Positions 29,604-40,585 of a stretch of 44,523 nucleotides of DNA are shown in pieces (the first letter of the stretch is position 1; every line of letters starts with the position of its first letter). The notes below the pieces were generated by a model that was not told the origin of the DNA, ran no database searches, and saw only the letters and a list, made by a program, of their open reading frames with translations. The stretch spans positions 1 to 44,523 of the forward strand of contig WKLE02001556.1 in assembly GCA_014885115.2 (NCBI GenBank), read 5' to 3'. The stretch comes from Asterionellopsis glacialis. Taxonomy: Eukaryota > Bacillariophyta > Plagiogrammaphyceae > Rhaphoneidales > Asterionellopsidaceae. The position numbers and the translations under genes were made by a program.

Positions 29604-32090
29604 TCAAATTGGCTTTGATCTGTGGGCCATACTTCTATATAAACTATGTGATGAGTGCACGGATAAATCTCGTATGATACCTGTAAAGATTCGTTTTTCA
29701 CCAATCAAAGCTTCACTTAATGATAAAAACATGGGGAATGTTTTACCATCACTTTTCTTCCCTCGTAATTGTCGTCCAGTACCCATGACCTTTTTGACAC
29801 CAGTCTTTAAATAGTTATGCAAATACTCATCATGCTTGCTGGCATGTGTATCTGGCATTAACATTTTCACATTTTTTCCCAACATTTGGTCTTCGTCATA
29901 TCGAAACACTTGACAACATGCTGGGTTCACCATTTGCATCGTCCCATCAGGACTTATTTGTACGATCGGGTCCACAGCGGAATTGATCATAGCTTCCATT
30001 TTTTGACGTTCTTCCGATTCGGCAGACATGTCACGTATAATCCCTGTAAAGATGACTTGTTCACCTACCTTGGCTTCACTTAAACTTAAAAACATATGAA
30101 ATGTACTACCATCACTCTTCCGTCCTTTTAATTTTCGACCTGTACCCATCACCTTCTTTTCACCTGTCTTCATGTAATGATACAAATAATCATCGTGCTT
30201 ACTTGCATGACTTTCTGGCATTAACATTTTCACATTTTGTCCAACCATTTCCTCCCTTTCATATCGAAAGGTAGAACAACATGCTGGATTGACCATCTGT
30301 ATCAAACCCTTGGAATCAATTTGGACGATTGGGTCTACTGCAGAATCAATCATGGCTTCCATTTTAGCTTGTACATCTTCTTCCGCCGACAAATCACGAA
30401 TGATGCCTGTAAATATTTTGGATTCACCTACACTGGCTTCACTGACGCTAAGCAACATGGAAAATATAGACCCATCACTTTTCATACCCTTTAACCGACG
30501 TCCGGTACCCATGATGCGTTTTTCACCTGTCTGTAAGTAATGTTTCAAATATTCATCATGATTGTACGCATGTTCCGGTGGCATTAACATGGTCACATTC
30601 TGACCAATCATTTCATCTCTCAAATACTTAAAGACAGAACAGCATGCGGGGTTTACCATTTGTATTAATCCTGCTTGATCAATTTGTACTATAGGATCTA
30701 CAGCGGATTCAATCATGGCCTCCATTCTCATTCTCATTTCTTCTTCTCCCGATAAATCACGTATAATGCCTGTAAAGATGGTTGTACTTCGCCGTTTCGT
30801 AGGTTCAGATCCATCGCCATTGTTCGTGTTGTTGGTGATGCTATTTCCATGTTTTACTTCTTCTTCTTCGGTAATACGTGCTTCGCTTAGGGATAAAAAC
30901 ATGGCAAATGTGGACCCATCACTTTTACGTCCACGCAATTGTCGACCACGACCCATAATTTTAGATTCACCCGTCTTGACGTAATGATGTAAATATTCAT
31001 CATGTTTGAGACCGTGTACTTCTGGCATTAACATTTTCACATTTTGTCCAATCATTTCTTCTTCAGTGTATTTGAATACACGGCATGTGGCTGGATTGAC
31101 TAATTGAATAATACCTGTATCGTTGATTTGAACAATTGGATCCACGGCTGAATTAATCATGGCCTCCATTCGTAATCGTTCGCCACTGCTCACATTGCTA
31201 GTGTTGAGAGTAGCAGCACTAGTCATAGTAGTAGTAGTAGTAGCAGATTCGTATTTCTTTTGCTTTTTGAGTAATGGGCCATTATTCGTAGTAGCATTGT
31301 AGGGAGTTGATATTGGTGGTGATGTTGCTCTTGTTGCTGTACTAATTTCTTCTCTTGATGGCAATGAGGAAAGTGTTTCTGCGGATGTTGTTGCTGTGGT
31401 AGATGTTCCACTGCCATTACTGATATTGTTGTTATCACCATTGTAATTGTAGCTATTGTTCGCGAAAGGTTGTTGTTGTTGATGGTGATGCGCTCTCTTT
31501 TTCGTAGATGAGGAGTTTGAGGGGTTCTCATTATTATTTGTGGCTGTTGTAAGATTTGAAGCACGATGGATGACAGGACATCCATCACCCATTGGTGGGG
31601 ATGTCGCTCCTCCAAGTGATGCTGCTTCTCGTATTTGATTTTTAATGACTTGTGTTGCATTTTGTATTGATGATGATGATTGACCCGAGTACTTGTGAAT
31701 GACTGGACATCCGCCAGTATTACTAGTTTGTGGCTGCTGATGTGAAGCTGTAGCAGAACGAATTTGATTTTCAATTATCTCTGAAGCTGTCACATTCTGT
31801 CCCGAAGGTGCCTTGTGAATAAAAGGACATCCACCACCACTGCCTTCGGTATGGACATTATCTCCTTCTGGATTGGTAACACTACTGCTGAGACTGTCTG
31901 CCATATCTCCATTCTCATGAGTAATTGTGGTAGCAATGTTGGAAGATGCGTTACCGTGACTATTGTTGTTGCTGCTGCTGTCTATCTGATCTACTATGGC
32001 TTCTAGTTTTGCAACATCATCATTGGTGTTGTTTGTAATAATGCTTCTCGATGTCTCATCACCTGACATCTTGCCTTCTCCGCCCGTCAT
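29604..32090 (-). CDS. Four tandem FixL-type PAS domains with N-terminal Cys-Pro motifs; candidate haem-based gas sensor
   Basis: The frame is open upstream but the first ATG is at 32088-32090, giving 828 residues (Met8 is an alternative start). Residues 1-300 are Asn/Ser/Thr-rich and contain three copies of GCPxIH(K/R), at Cys88, Cys128 and Cys171; Cys-Pro is the core of haem regulatory motifs. Four PAS domains start at about residues 308, 456, 577 and 698, each with MEAMI.SAVDPIVQI, a G(Q/K)NV.MLMP block and a closing FTGIIRD(L/M)S. Each keeps a histidine in KHDEY-like context (His363, 511, 632, 753) and, exactly 20 residues later, an arginine in MGxGR (Arg383, 531, 652, 773). In Bradyrhizobium FixL the haem ligand His200 and O2-contacting Arg220 have this spacing. 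No kinase, cyclase or DNA-binding domain is visible; the C-terminus is short (HSLYRSMAHRSKPI). It probably senses O2, NO or redox state and signals through a partner (inference). Confidence 0.85.
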   Translation of the reverse strand: MTGGEGKMSGDETSRSIITNNTNDDVAKLEAIVDQIDSSSNNNSHGNASSNIATTITHENGDMADSLSSSVTNPEGDNVHTEGSGGGCPFIHKAPSGQNVTASEIIENQIRSATASHQQPQTSNTGGCPVIHKYSGQSSSSIQNATQVIKNQIREAASLGGATSPPMGDGCPVIHRASNLTTATNNNENPSNSSSTKKRAHHHQQQQPFANNSYNYNGDNNNISNGSGTSTTATTSAETLSSLPSREEISTATRATSPPISTPYNATTNNGPLLKKQKKYESATTTTTMTSAATLNTSNVSSGERLRMEAMINSAVDPIVQINDTGIIQLVNPATCRVFKYTEEEMIGQNVKMLMPEVHGLKHDEYLHHYVKTGESKIMGRGRQLRGRKSDGSTFAMFLSLSEARITEEEEVKHGNSITNNTNNGDGSEPTKRRSTTIFTGIIRDLSGEEEMRMRMEAMIESAVDPIVQIDQAGLIQMVNPACCSVFKYLRDEMIGQNVTMLMPPEHAYNHDEYLKHYLQTGEKRIMGTGRRLKGMKSDGSIFSMLLSVSEASVGESKIFTGIIRDLSAEEDVQAKMEAMIDSAVDPIVQIDSKGLIQMVNPACCSTFRYEREEMVGQNVKMLMPESHASKHDDYLYHYMKTGEKKVMGTGRKLKGRKSDGSTFHMFLSLSEAKVGEQVIFTGIIRDMSAESEERQKMEAMINSAVDPIVQISPDGTMQMVNPACCQVFRYDEDQMLGKNVKMLMPDTHASKHDEYLHNYLKTGVKKVMGTGRQLRGKKSDGKTFPMFLSLSEALIGEKRIFTGIIRDLSVHSSHSLYRSMAHRSKPI

Positions 32091-33118
32091 GCAGACGAAA
32101 CAAGAGAGTGAAAAAAGAGAGATAATTTGCAACGGATGATTTTCCTTTGAATCTTCTTGTGCGATTGACAATATCGGTTGTCACTCTTGGGGCAGTGAAC
32201 AGCTATAATAATATATGTATTTAGGAAGCTCTTCAACAGTACAAGAAGGCACAACTCAGTAGCAAGTATCCTCAAATAGATTGGGAGAGAGACGCACACG
32301 CTGTCAGGATATTTGGGCCGGTCTGTGTGCTATTTTCCGAAAAGGTAGCACAAGGTAAAAGTCCCACAAGCTGAAAGACTGAAAGACAGATGCTGGGTGA
32401 AAGCTGCAAATGCAAGACGCTCTAGTAGAGTTCGGTTTTTCCTAGAGTCAGGGCGCTAGCTCCGTAGGATTAGGTTCTACCGGTATCTTATTTAGTAAAT
32501 TTATTTTAATATAGAAGGTATCGGTAGAGAAAGACCCAAAAGTATTTCCAGCACTTTGAATATTCACTGTGGAACCGCACACGGACGAGTATGATATCTT
32601 TGCTTTCGAAAAAACATTCTTTATTGAATTTGTTTAAAGTACACTATTTATCTAGGCGCGTTGAATATTTTTTACGGTATGTACCTACCTGTACAAGCGG
32701 TAGACACTGAAGATATGTCCGCGTGATGTTTCTTGTGTAATGTCTTGAAAAACCATTGACAGCATCTGAAAGAAACGAATTTTCTTCCTAGTTGTTCCCA
32801 CTATTATACCATAATACTCCTTATGTAGATTGATGCTGCTTATATCTATAGGTGTTTGTCGCTTAAACTTAAAAAAGGTTCGTTCGGAAAAGGGTTGTGT
32901 GTCCATTATGGTATATACTACGAAGTTCGTAAAATGCAGGGTTCGTTTCCTTTTCCATCATTCCTTCATCCTTGATTGAAGATGGATGACATGGCTAAAT
33001 ATTCATATATATATGTTCCTCTACCGAAGGTTAATCATTCAACATGCGTACTCATTACAGAAAATAAGAAGTGGGATCTCAAGTATAGCATGTCCATAAT
33101 AAGTTTCACAATTATTAA
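32091..33118. other. Upstream region of the PAS gene
   Basis: About 1 kb with no firmly supported gene. A 73-residue minus-strand frame from an ATG at 32906 (MDTQPFSERTFFKFKRQ) is open but has no features. The part next to 32090 probably holds the promoter of the PAS gene. Confidence 0.4.
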
Positions 33119-33268
33119 TTACATTAGTTCAACTTTGGATTCATTCATTTCGAAAGCCATCTTGAACTTGGATCTGTCTGCTTCAACTTCAACTTCAAGA
33201 TAAATGACACGTTTGTATCTCTCTTGGAGATTGTACATGTCGCATGATAAGTGATAACCAAAAAACAT
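33119..33268 (-). CDS. Possible 49-residue protein or terminal exon
   Basis: A minus-strand frame with ATG at 33266-33268 and stop at 33119-33121. It reads MFFGYHLSCDMYNLQERYKR and then a Glu/Lys-rich helix (EVEVEADRSKFKMAFEMNES). The composition looks like protein and the frame remains open upstream, so it could be the last exon of a longer gene. A plus-strand frame of similar length overlaps it. No family is recognised. Confidence 0.25.
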   Translation of the reverse strand: MFFGYHLSCDMYNLQERYKRVIYLEVEVEADRSKFKMAFEMNESKVELM

Positions 33269-35844
33269 ACTTATTGAATTTAGATTACATGACGTGTCAT
33301 TTTCGAACTCTTTTTCTCTAGAGAGAATTATTTAATTCTTCATTTTTAGGATAGTCAAGACCTGCCCAAAGAAATAATAGATATCAGGAGAAAAAAGCAC
33401 AAACACTTCTTGATCGGAGGAATGGTAACAATCCTGCGAGAGAAAGCACTCTACAGAAGGAAAAGAACACAGTTTGAGTGACATTCAAGATTTTCTTGAA
33501 TAGTGCTGATTCTGATGCAATACTGCATGGGTACAGTGAGCAGATTGGTTTTGTCATAAACAAGAAAATGGACACCTTTGTTTACAATAGGTCTCTAATA
33601 GATGCACATTGCCACAAGCTACATTCACCTATGAGGATGGATGAATGTTTGTGAAAAGAGCATTAACAGCAGCACCTTTTCCAAAAGGGCGTCACTCTGT
33701 CCAAAGAACTAAAAATTCGAGCGACTGAAGCATTTTTTCTATTTTCAATCACAGATTGGTCTATTCTTGTAAGAATTGGTTATTATCAAGATAGGTAGAG
33801 AGTAGCAGGTGTCATTACTGAGCTCATCATTATATTATTATTTGCTTAAATGGCTTTTACCACAATCCATGGGACATCTTCATGATGTTATATTCTACTG
33901 CCATGCACACTTGAAGAAGACCACAAAGAATACACCTCAAGTACTATNNNNNNNNNNNNNNNNNNNNNNNNNNNNNNNNNNNNNNNNNNNNNNNNNNNNN
34001 NNNATGAGCCAAAGGCAATGGGAAAAAGGAGTTGATATCATAGTATTATTGATGCAGACCATACAGGTGGGGACAAACTTACAAGACAATCATAACACAG
34101 GTTTTTCATATTCCTGAATACTATGGTATATAGCCTGGGTTCAATGGATGTCCTTAAAGAATCTTCTTTGCAATAATTGTGACTTATTTGTCACAAAAAG
34201 CCCATGTTGTAACTAGATGATTGCCAAGAAAAGAAAGGATTGACATGGTGGAGGTACTGGTGTAATAGATAGCACCCCCTAGCTTCAATCACAAAAATAT
34301 AAAAATTGCTGGCCCACTTTTGTCAAGGGGGGTGACCCCCAGATTTTGAAAGTCCGTGTATCTGCATCAGTGCAACCATTTATGGTCTCGGGTTCTTAGG
34401 GAAAAAGATAATCGAACTTACGTTGCGCATCGTAGTGAAGTTCGGTAGTAACCCCAACGGTATAATTTGATCCTACATACCATTACATTATGAAGTCCGG
34501 CAACCCGGATAAAGGTGATATCTTTAGTCATGGATCCTGGATTTGGATGACCGTCAGCAGGTCACAAATTAAATTCCTATTCATAAATTTGGATGCAAAA
34601 CCGTGATCTATCTTTCATATACACACTAGAGACTAGAGTGAGAGAGATCAAAGAAAAAAATCATTACCACCATGATCAAGAACTAAAACTGATATCAACA
34701 ACATGTTTCCCGATGAAGCGAACATCTAGCTTTTGCTGTTCCTTGTGCTGCATTAACTGCGGAATCTGCAAATATTGTCTACTCTAGTAAAGTAGGAATA
34801 TGCTGCTGCGATGGAAAAATTGGCTGAAAGTTGAGCGCTCCCTGCTTACATTGCATCTATTGTGGACCCAAGATGGAGTTTGATGGATGTTGCATCATTC
34901 TTAAGTGTCAACTTCAAAGCCTGTTTTTTTTTTTTTTTCAGCACGGCCGCATTTCCCTTTAACGATTAAGATCCTCTTACAGTAAGTGTCTTGTGGACGA
35001 CTTTCTTTCCTAAAAGAGGATACTGTGTTACAATTGATAGGGTCTTGGGTGAAACCATGGAGCGTGAGTAGTTCACTGTAGGAATGGTTGGTCAATACGA
35101 TATGGATATCGTATATAGTATATAGTATATAGTGTTGTATGTTGTGCGTGTGTTTGGTTCATTTTCAAAGCTTTGAAAACTTTGGTATTGTGTATACGAT
35201 CCCTTGTGTTTTAAAGTCTTTGGAGATTGTAGGATGTTTTGAATGGAATATCAGTAATCGATTCTTAGGAGAATTCCTTGAATGTCACTTCCAAGTATGT
35301 TCGCACAGAGCTACCAAAGTATGAAATTTTAGAATACCCATGATAGTGCAGAGATAGCTGTGCAAAAGTCTTTTCCAAATCCTCTATTAGAACATAACAG
35401 CTATTTCTACATGAAAACAAATCTCATAGAAGAACGAAAAACCTCTGAACTTTTGATGCAAACTTTCATCCAACCTACGTTTCTTCCAATATTGCGTACA
35501 CTCATGACACTTGTCATTCTAGATAAAAGATAAATATATTGTATCATCGCCAAAGGAAAATGTCTGTGAATGATAAGAGTTATATTTTCTACAAGGTTAA
35601 ATTCTTTTTGCGAGTTTTCCATCCGAAAATGTAGGCACTGTATTCGTAATATAAAAGTGCTAGTTTAGAGATTGATAGCGAAACAAGTTTCTCGATCTAG
35701 GAAGCTTGAAGTAAGAAAGCAGTTTCATCGTAATGTTCTGCATCCCTTTGGAACAACAAAAATATTATCGTAATCTCTTTTTCGTATGATACGGAGACTC
35801 CAAATGATATGCTTTTGCATTCCCTCTTCCAATCAAAAAAGTGT
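33269..35844. other. Gene-poor region containing a scaffold gap
   Basis: No firmly supported gene in about 2.6 kb, which is split by the N run at 33948-34003. It holds a T tract at 34924-34938 and a short ATATAGT tandem at about 35110-35133. A Cys-rich open frame near 34593-34787 (CCSLCCINCGICKYC) is followed in another frame by CLHCIYCGPKMEF, which might be the remnant of a zinc-binding protein. Confidence 0.45.
33948..34003. other. Assembly gap (56 N)
   Basis: A run of 56 undetermined bases. Flanking sequence on the two sides shows no similarity by eye. Open frames that run through it have no meaning. Confidence 1.
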
Positions 35845-36297
35845 TTACTCACTGAAGAAGGCAACCCAACATAGGTATAGGATAGGAAGAGAAATAACTA
35901 AACTGAATCCGGTCATCATTTGAAGTTCCATGTTCATAATTTCTGTTATATTAGAGAATAATTCAAAACACAGACATGTTTTAGACTTTCCGTGACGGCC
36001 AGAGAGGCGGCATTTTGAAAAAAAACGTCTGTACTGTGTTTTCTAAGAATTTTGTCAGCACTGATTTGTTTGCTCACCTTCATTTTGTCTGTTCAATTCA
36101 ATCATTTCTTCCCGTGTCATGTCACGAGATTCAATATCAGAAAGATCAACATTTTTCTTGGCCATGAATGTCACGCCAGTTGGGGCATGTTGTTGGACAC
36201 GATTGGCAACTGGTACGAAGGCATCTGCCGATGGAACCAAAGCAACGGTGGCAAGAACCACCAACAAAAGAGAAGCGACTACTGACTTGCTGAACAT
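35845..36297 (-). CDS. Plastid-targeted small single-pass membrane protein (two exons, 105 residues)
   Basis: Exon 1 (36297 down to 36078) and exon 2 (35942 down to 35845) are separated by a 135-bp intron with donor GTGAGC after AATGAAG and acceptor ACAG. Without splicing the frame stops eight codons past the donor. The joined protein starts with a signal peptide (SVVASLLLVVLATVAL) ending in PSADAFVPVA, an ASAF-like motif with Phe27, the mark of diatom plastid import. The mature part is about 60-78 residues: LSDIESRDMTREEMIELNRQ, a short helix EEIMNMELQMM, then a membrane helix (TGFSLVISLPILYLCWVAFF) and a two-residue tail. A thylakoid location as a small accessory subunit of a photosystem or cytochrome complex would fit the size and topology. 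A Psb34- or HLIP-like relation is possible from the charged ELN segment before the helix, but I cannot establish it. Confidence 0.8.
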
Positions 36298-37681
36298 CTT
36301 TGCTACTACTTGTTGGTTACAATTAACTACAATACTGAATGCTATAGCGATTGCTTGATGGCTTGATAATTCCGTATGTCAAACACGATTTTGCTACAGC
36401 TCAGATATTTGATCTGGTGCTGATGCAGAATGCCATGCATGCACACACTCATACATTATTTTCTCACATCTCAGAATTATATTATTTGTCATGTGCTGTT
36501 GTAGTGTGTACAAATCTTACAGTACCTGGTACTTGGTAGGACCTATCTTGGTCCTACTGTTGATCCGATGACACACGCCAGAACGATGACGTTGAAAAAG
36601 ATCCGTTTTGATTAGAGACTGTGTAGTTTTTTACGTACATCCTTTGACACCTCATTAACTCGAACTTTCATCTTGATATGACGCGCTTGCTCGCTCATTC
36701 ACTCACGTCTTGCACCCACCCTTGGCGCTCCCAGGGGTTCTACCTGGTACAAGTACTGGTCTATTTTTGTGTGCGTCTGATTTATTCGGGTGTAATAGAT
36801 CGATTCAAGATTAAAGATATCGGAAAAAAAGATACACTTTCTGTCTGTCTGTACAGGTACATACTGCTTCAAGATTGATACTGTGAGATCTTATGTACGA
36901 CTGCGCACATCGATGGTACCAATGGTGAGTACCAGGTATTTGGTCCTAGCTACCTGGTACTCAAGTACATTCAGTGACGTATACCTCGTAATATTTAGAG
37001 GTGCAACATAGGACAATCAGAAAATCGGACACAGACAGAACCAGAATGTCTCTTTTATGCAGTTTTATGACTATTTGAAGTACAAACGGTTCTCGAGACA
37101 AGTTCGGATTGTTGCCGGCGGGTGCTCTCCCGTTTTGTACCTGGTAGAGCTATCATACTGCACCATGTATTAATATGAGGTCCTACATACTGCTGGTAAC
37201 TCCCTCCTTCCGCTGACCCTGCTCAGCTGCTCAGAAGTTGTTGAATGCTGCTTGAATGCTTGACGTTTGGACTTGCTGGAGGACTAGAGAGATTTGGTCA
37301 CGTTATACAACGTGGATACCCACCCGCTGTAACGATACCGCCGACCCTTCCTATTATATTTATCATTCGCCAGATCGACGAGAACGCTCAAGACGACTCA
37401 AGCTTTATACGATTAGACTAAAGTAGAGAAACGGCCCTCCCCTTTAAACTCTGTAAAGTTCAAAATAGTAAAGTACGAAGAGTCTTTCTATTTGAATCGC
37501 AAAGAGAAAGGCATTATTGGGAAGATTTTGTATTTCCTGTAGATCTTATCGTCAGTCATTGTAGTATTCGAAACCAAGAAGAGTCTGAAACTATTAAGAT
37601 AACGTCTCTCGTTCTTCTTTACTGCATTGTGGTGGAAACTCTGCTGAGAAAGACTCTCCAAAGATAGATTTACATTAAAAG
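36298..37681. promoter_or_regulatory. Intergenic region rich in TACCTGGTA-type palindromes
   Basis: 1.4 kb between two divergent genes, with no gene visible. Copies of TACCTGGTA or TACCAGGTA and related words lie at about 36520-36560 (with AGGACC and GGTCCT), 36740-36760, 36905-36970 and 37137-37147. Such words are absent from the coding regions I read. They may be transcription-factor sites or a genome-wide dispersed palindrome. Confidence 0.45.
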
Positions 37682-40585
37682 ATGGTCGATGGGTCATTTT
37701 TACCGCGATCCATACGTTGGAGGATACAATTAGGTTTATTGGATGTACCTGAGTATCCTTTCAATGAAATTGAATTCCTTGCAAAATTAACTGAATTAAA
37801 TCGTGATAGTTTAACTGAACAAAGATCAAGATATGAAACACTAGTCGATCTTCATTTTACGCATTTAGAAGAAAATGATAGTGAAGATGAGGAAGCACAA
37901 GACCAAGATGATGATGATGATGATGAATCATTGCCGTCCGAAAAAGAAGAGGAACACGGAGAAGAAGAAGATTTATCATTAGATCCATTAACAGCCATGA
38001 TGATGGAACAAGAAGCACGTGAAAAAAGAAGACAAGAATTAGATTTAAAATATAGAAAAGAAAAGGCTAGACGTAAACGTGGCCTGGCAGTTGAAGCTGA
38101 AAATGATGATATGTGGAAGGATGAAAATTTTTCGGTAAGTTTGTTGGTTCAATGGTGTGTGCTTCATTTGGTGTTGCTTGAAATCAAAATTAAGATGCAC
38201 CACATAGATGCATTATATCGTCACCTTCGATACATAATCTGTAACCCCGATCTAATGCAATTGCTCGTTATTTCTTTCGTTTCCTGACGTATTATATTTC
38301 TTCCATGATTTAAAAAAAATGATCCTTGCGTGTATATATATATTACATAGCCCAAGCAAACATTAAGTGTAATTGCCAAAGATTTAAATCGTTTACAACC
38401 TGAACATCATACCTATCATCATTCACGTAAGAACTTATCACAGCACCATGGTGACAACAACAATACTGGTAGCGATACTGTGAATGGAGAACAACAAGAA
38501 ACTCAAAGTCAAAGTAGTTTTGAAATATCCGTCAAGGAACGTACAGAGGAATTATCACAAATCTTAACTGTCCATGCCATGGAACATCCAGAAATGGGGT
38601 ATCGTCAGGGTATGCATGAAATATGTTCATATTTGATGTTGGTTGTTGAAATGGATTTGTTTGATATGGAAACAGTTCCCAACAAAACAGCCATCAACAC
38701 GTTTAATAAAAAATCATTTTTCTTTGGAGGTGGAAGTGATAAGAAAGCAACAGAAATGGATTTAACGGACCATTCAAGAGAAGAAGTACATTTAGTGCAG
38801 AGTGATTTTATATTGGATGAACCTCATAAATTACATGATGTTTATACCATGTTTGAAAAAGTCATGGATCAATTAGCACGTGCCTATGATGTATCCAACG
38901 AATCTGGACAAACCACATCCATGGAGATTATGGGACGGTCTGTGGTTTCTAAGTTACGTACGGTGGCGTGTGATCAAGTATTATTCAAATTTGTCAGTCG
39001 GTTAAGTTTTCCACCACAATTGTATTGTACAAGATGGATAAGACTCATGTTTTCACGAGAGGTGACGGGATGGCGAAATGTCCTATTACTTTGGGATGTC
39101 TTTTTTGACTTTATCACCGCATGTCCATATATTTATACATTAAAAACAGATGAAAAAGCTATATTGGCATCTTTGGGACAATTTCAATTACAAGATGTAT
39201 TAGAGAACACAGCAGCATCTATGATTTTAATGGTCCGTATGAAACTGTTGAAGACACAAGATCCAAATGAAAGTATTCAAATATTAATGAATTATGAGCC
39301 TTTCTTGGATGTATCATCATTAAGTGAAACCTTACAAAGTATGATGCAACGACTGTATGCCAAGGATGGATTCACACCTATCCGTCCAGCATCTTCCACC
39401 ACAACCAGTAGTGGTGATTCAAACAGTGGAAAAGATCCAGGATCTTCTCGCGAACATAGAGGAAATGCAACTATGAACATGTTAATGGGTGCTATGCAAA
39501 GTATGGACTCATCCTTTCGTGATTTAATGAATTCGTCACGAAAAAGTATGACGTCGGAAGATAGTTCTGATGATGTGATTGGCACTACACCGAATAAACT
39601 GCCCTCAACAACCGCAGAAGAAGAAGAAGAAGAAGAAGAAGGACAACATCTACTGCCAGCTTCAAAAACACCACTAGCTTCTGCATTATCGACAGCCGCT
39701 GCAACAACTCCTGGTGCTTTTGATACTACTTGTACTGGTCCTTCTCACGATCTTGATCCTCTCTTAGGTGTGATGCCTACACCAAACAAAGTGATGACAG
39801 GAGTAGGTGGAGCAAAATCAGCAGCATCATTTAATGGCGGTACAACAGATCCATGGGATCCTCTGTCAGTATCAACGCCCAAGCCAAAGGAAACGCTTCT
39901 TTCAAGTCTCCGACGATTGGTACAAACTAAAGAAGATGAAACCAGCATGAATATTTCAACAGATCCCGCTGCTGCTGCAACCGATTATATTCATGTTGAG
40001 TCTTCCTCAAACCATGGTCAACCTATGACAACAACTTCAAGGGCAGCAGCAACAGCATCTGATCCTGCTGCTTCAACTATTGCTGCCCCAGTGGTACAAC
40101 CAAGGGATGCATTTGCAGATTTTGCTGAAAGCACTGGTTTATTTGAACCTGATGAACTTGATGCACCTGATGAACTTGATAAACCCGATGAACTTGATAA
40201 AGCTGATGAACCATCGATTTCATCACCACTAACATCACCGTCCGAAAAGCTACGACCTGCCAAACCCTACAAACCTGATCCAGAAACAAGTGAAGATGAA
40301 ATTATGAGCCAATGGGTATTGGCTGATAAATTGAATCGAAGCATGTTGTGTATTCAAAATTATTTAACCAGCGGACAAGCATCTCTCATAGTTGAAGAAC
40401 AAGGCAAGAAAATTGGCAATTTGAATGGAACTGCTTCTTCGAACGTACCAGGTGATGTTTGGGAAGCCTTAGCTGAAATTGACGTCGTGAGAAAACAATT
40501 GCTTCGAACAGAAGCAGATTTATCTGGTCATGCAAGATCCCAACATAATAGATCTCAAACAGCATTGACAGGCATGATCGTATAA
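37682..40585 (+). CDS. TBC-domain Rab GTPase-activating protein (TBC1D5-like), two exons
   Basis: Exon 1 (37682-38134) ends at a consensus GTAAGT donor; exon 2 (38351-40585) follows a CATAG acceptor, and the 216-bp intron is removed in phase 0. The joined protein has 895 residues. TBC proteins speed GTP hydrolysis by Rab GTPases and so switch off membrane-traffic steps. The motifs are in order: IRWRIQLGLLD near residue 10, an acidic insert at 60-110, IAKDLNR at 159-165 with the arginine finger Arg165 (first codons of exon 2), and GYRQGM with the glutamine finger Gln237. The insert between early motifs and the later DQVLFKFVSRL, RWIRLMFSREV and LLLWDVFFDF segments match the TBC1D5 subtype better than the compact TBC1D10 or Gyp1 types. 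The C-terminal 350 residues are disordered, with an ELDxPD repeat near residue 755 and a final helical part (MSQWVLADKLN). Both catalytic fingers are present, so it should be active. Confidence 0.9.

Noticed and set aside
31223..31774. 183-residue minus-strand frame rich in His and Gln
   Set aside because: It is an out-of-frame reading of the Asn/Ser/Thr-rich N-terminus of the PAS gene, produced by CAA and CAT repeats.
32091..32171. Longer N-terminus for the four-PAS protein
   Set aside because: The extension begins with TTG; the first ATG is at 32090.
33809..34117. 102-residue plus-strand frame crossing the N run
   Set aside because: It spans the 56-base gap of unknown sequence and has no features on either side.
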